Source of the DNA: an uncultured Porphyromonadaceae bacterium | GTDB taxonomy: Bacteria > Bacteroidota > Bacteroidia > Bacteroidales > Muribaculaceae | Length of the DNA stretch: 64,000 bases | Reading direction: 5' to 3' | NCBI GenBank assembly: GCA_905198125.1 | Contig: CAJKBH010000011.1 | Span: forward strand, 1 to 64,000 | Shown: positions 62,710 to 64,000 of the stretch, one piece after another | Layout: every line of letters begins with the position of its first letter | Position numbering within the stretch: position 1 is the stretch's first letter | Notes under the pieces: generated by a model | Told to the model about the DNA's origin: nothing | Seen by the model: only the letters and a program-made list of their open reading frames with translations | Databases searched by the model: none | Made by a program: the position numbers and the translations under genes

Positions 62710-64000
62710 ATGATACCAAAAATGAAGGCAATGGCCGCGCTGATGTGCGTCTGTTGCTTTACGGCCGTGTGCGCCGGAAAAACAAGTGTCAAGTCGCCGG
62801 ACGGCAATATCTCGGTGACGTTCAACCTCGACAGATCGGGAAAGCCTGAATACTCGGTGAGTTATAAGAACCGGGTTGTGGTGAGACCCTCGCGCATGGG
62901 ATTCAATCTGGCCGACGGGACGTCGCTGGCAGATGGCTTCAAAATCAAGAAAGTGACACGTCAGGAATGCGACAGCGTATGGACGCCGGCATGGGGCGAG
63001 AATGAATCCATACGCGAACATTATAACGGCATGACCGTGAGCCTGACAAAAGCAAAGACACGCGTAGATATCGAGTTCAGGGCCTTTGACGAGGGGGTTG
63101 GATTCCGTTATGTGTTTCGGGAAAGTCCGGTATCGCCGCTGGTGATTCAGGATGAGGTGACATCGTTTGCCATGAACGGCGACCATACGGCATGGTGGAT
63201 AAAGGAGGATTACGATTCACAGGAATTTGAATACACGGAAAGCCGTCTGTCGGAAATAACCGCACCGGGCGTGCAGACATCGCTGATGATGAAGACCGAC
63301 GACGGCCTGTATGTCAATCTGCACGAGGCGGCCCTTGTCGATTTTCCGGCCATGCATCTGAGGCTCGACAAGACGAGCAACGCATTACGGGCGCATCTTA
63401 CGCCGCGTCCCGACGGCACCGCGGCCATAACTGACGTTCCTTTCAGGACGCCGTGGCGTACGGTGACGGTAAGCGACCGGGCGACCGATATACTGGCGTC
63501 GAATCTGATTCTGAATCTTAACGATCCCTGTCAGATCAAGGATACGTCCTGGATACATCCCGTCAAATTCATGGGCGTGTGGTGGGAAATGATAACCGGC
63601 AAAAGCGGATGGAACTATACCTCGGGAGGCGATATAGACCTCGCTACATTCGATTATGCCTCGGCCAAACCTACCGGAAGACACGGCGCGAACAATGAAA
63701 ACGTGCGTCGATACATAGATTTCGCGTCACGCCACGGGTTCGACCAGCTGCTGGTGGAAGGCTGGAACATCGGTTGGGAGGACTGGTTTGGCAAGGAGAA
63801 GGATTTCGTGTTCGATTTCGTGACGCCATATCCCGATTTCGATATAGCGGCGCTGAACGAGTACGCGCATTCCAAGGGCATTAAGCTGATGATGCATCAC
63901 GAGACATCGGGTTCCATTGCTAATTACGAGCGTCATCTGGACGCGGCTTACGACCTGATGAACCGATACGGCTATGACATCGTAAAGAGCGGCTACGTGG
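62710..64000 (+). CDS. GH97 glycoside hydrolase, N-terminal part
   Basis: The gene runs off the window end; about 430 codons are visible from ATG 62710. A signal peptide (about 1-22) precedes the N-terminal sandwich (SPDGNISVTFNLDRSGKPEYSVSY, FRAFDEGVGFRYVF) and the barrel with GVWWEMITGKSGWNYTS and LLVEGWNIGWEDWFG. Glu398 lies in KLMMHHETSGS and the visible end reads DIVKSGYV. In SusB-type inverting members the HHE glutamate is catalytic and the VK motif lacks the Asp nucleophile found in retaining alpha-galactosidases of the family. The combination therefore points to the inverting alpha-glucosidase-like branch, with modest certainty. It lies 6 bases after the GH36 gene. Confidence 0.9.
   Translation, partial: MIPKMKAMAALMCVCCFTAVCAGKTSVKSPDGNISVTFNLDRSGKPEYSVSYKNRVVVRPSRMGFNLADGTSLADGFKIKKVTRQECDSVWTPAWGENESIREHYNGMTVSLTKAKTRVDIEFRAFDEGVGFRYVFRESPVSPLVIQDEVTSFAMNGDHTAWWIKEDYDSQEFEYTESRLSEITAPGVQTSLMMKTDDGLYVNLHEAALVDFPAMHLRLDKTSNALRAHLTPRPDGTAAITDVPFRTPWRTVTVSDRATDILASNLILNLNDPCQIKDTSWIHPVKFMGVWWEMITGKSGWNYTSGGDIDLATFDYASAKPTGRHGANNENVRRYIDFASRHGFDQLLVEGWNIGWEDWFGKEKDFVFDFVTPYPDFDIAALNEYAHSKGIKLMMHHETSGSIANYERHLDAAYDLMNRYGYDIVKSGYV

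Overview
The window reads as a chromosomal segment of a gut-type Bacteroidota, most likely order Bacteroidales and plausibly Muribaculaceae. The evidence is SusC/SusD and fimbrillin families, an ECF sigma/FecR pair, cytochrome bd, a one-chain pyruvate:ferredoxin oxidoreductase, and at least seven promoters of the Bacteroidota form TTTG-N19/20-TAnnTTTG. Family and genus are inference; no rRNA or marker gene settles them.

Layout. 0-22.7 kb is GC-rich housekeeping DNA: the end of a cyclophilin, a DUF349 protein, a Sel1-repeat protein, SerB, a patatin-type outer-membrane lipase, ApbE, a DJ-1 protein, a YigZ protein, HU, a 29-residue COX24-like protein, RNase G/E, FolC, two half-size chromate transporters, CydAB, DUF4494, a YggS-type protein, an MFS transporter and transketolase. 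22.8-29.2 kb is an AT-richer accessory stretch: a KilA-N gene set between transketolase and a decayed copy of the transketolase 3' end, a secreted HExxH protein, a broken RelE-like toxin fragment, an AlkZ-related gene, an intact toxin/antitoxin pair, a membrane protein, the initiator tRNA and an MNT/HEPN pair. 29.3-42.2 kb returns to core genes: a pseudouridine synthase, TetR-FabG, IspD, RecG, a DbpA-like helicase, pyruvate:ferredoxin oxidoreductase, a SIMPL protein, PheS and Nth. An AT-richer DUF4143 ATPase gene follows.

43.6-64 kb is a polysaccharide utilisation locus. A leftward run encodes a fimbrillin-like lipoprotein, a second fimbrillin-like lipoprotein, an ECF sigma factor, FecR and a GH3 enzyme. 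The divergent rightward run encodes an STN-domain SusC, SusD, a GH30-type enzyme, an 822-residue orphan lipoprotein, a small secreted protein, a GH36 alpha-galactosidase and the start of a GH97 enzyme cut by the window end. The STN domain of SusC should signal through FecR to the sigma factor. An 11-bp element occurs in both outward directions of the shared intergenic region and is a candidate sigma or regulator site. The enzyme set suggests a glycan with beta-glucosyl and alpha-galactosyl or alpha-glucosyl linkages.

Most notable: the transketolase 3'-end duplication around KilA-N, related long inverted repeats just upstream of tkt and nth, REP-like palindromes, the fimbrillin-sigma-FecR-GH3 operon with its candidate operator, three tandem repeats running into the susC start, and an initiator tRNA with a C1:C72 mismatch.
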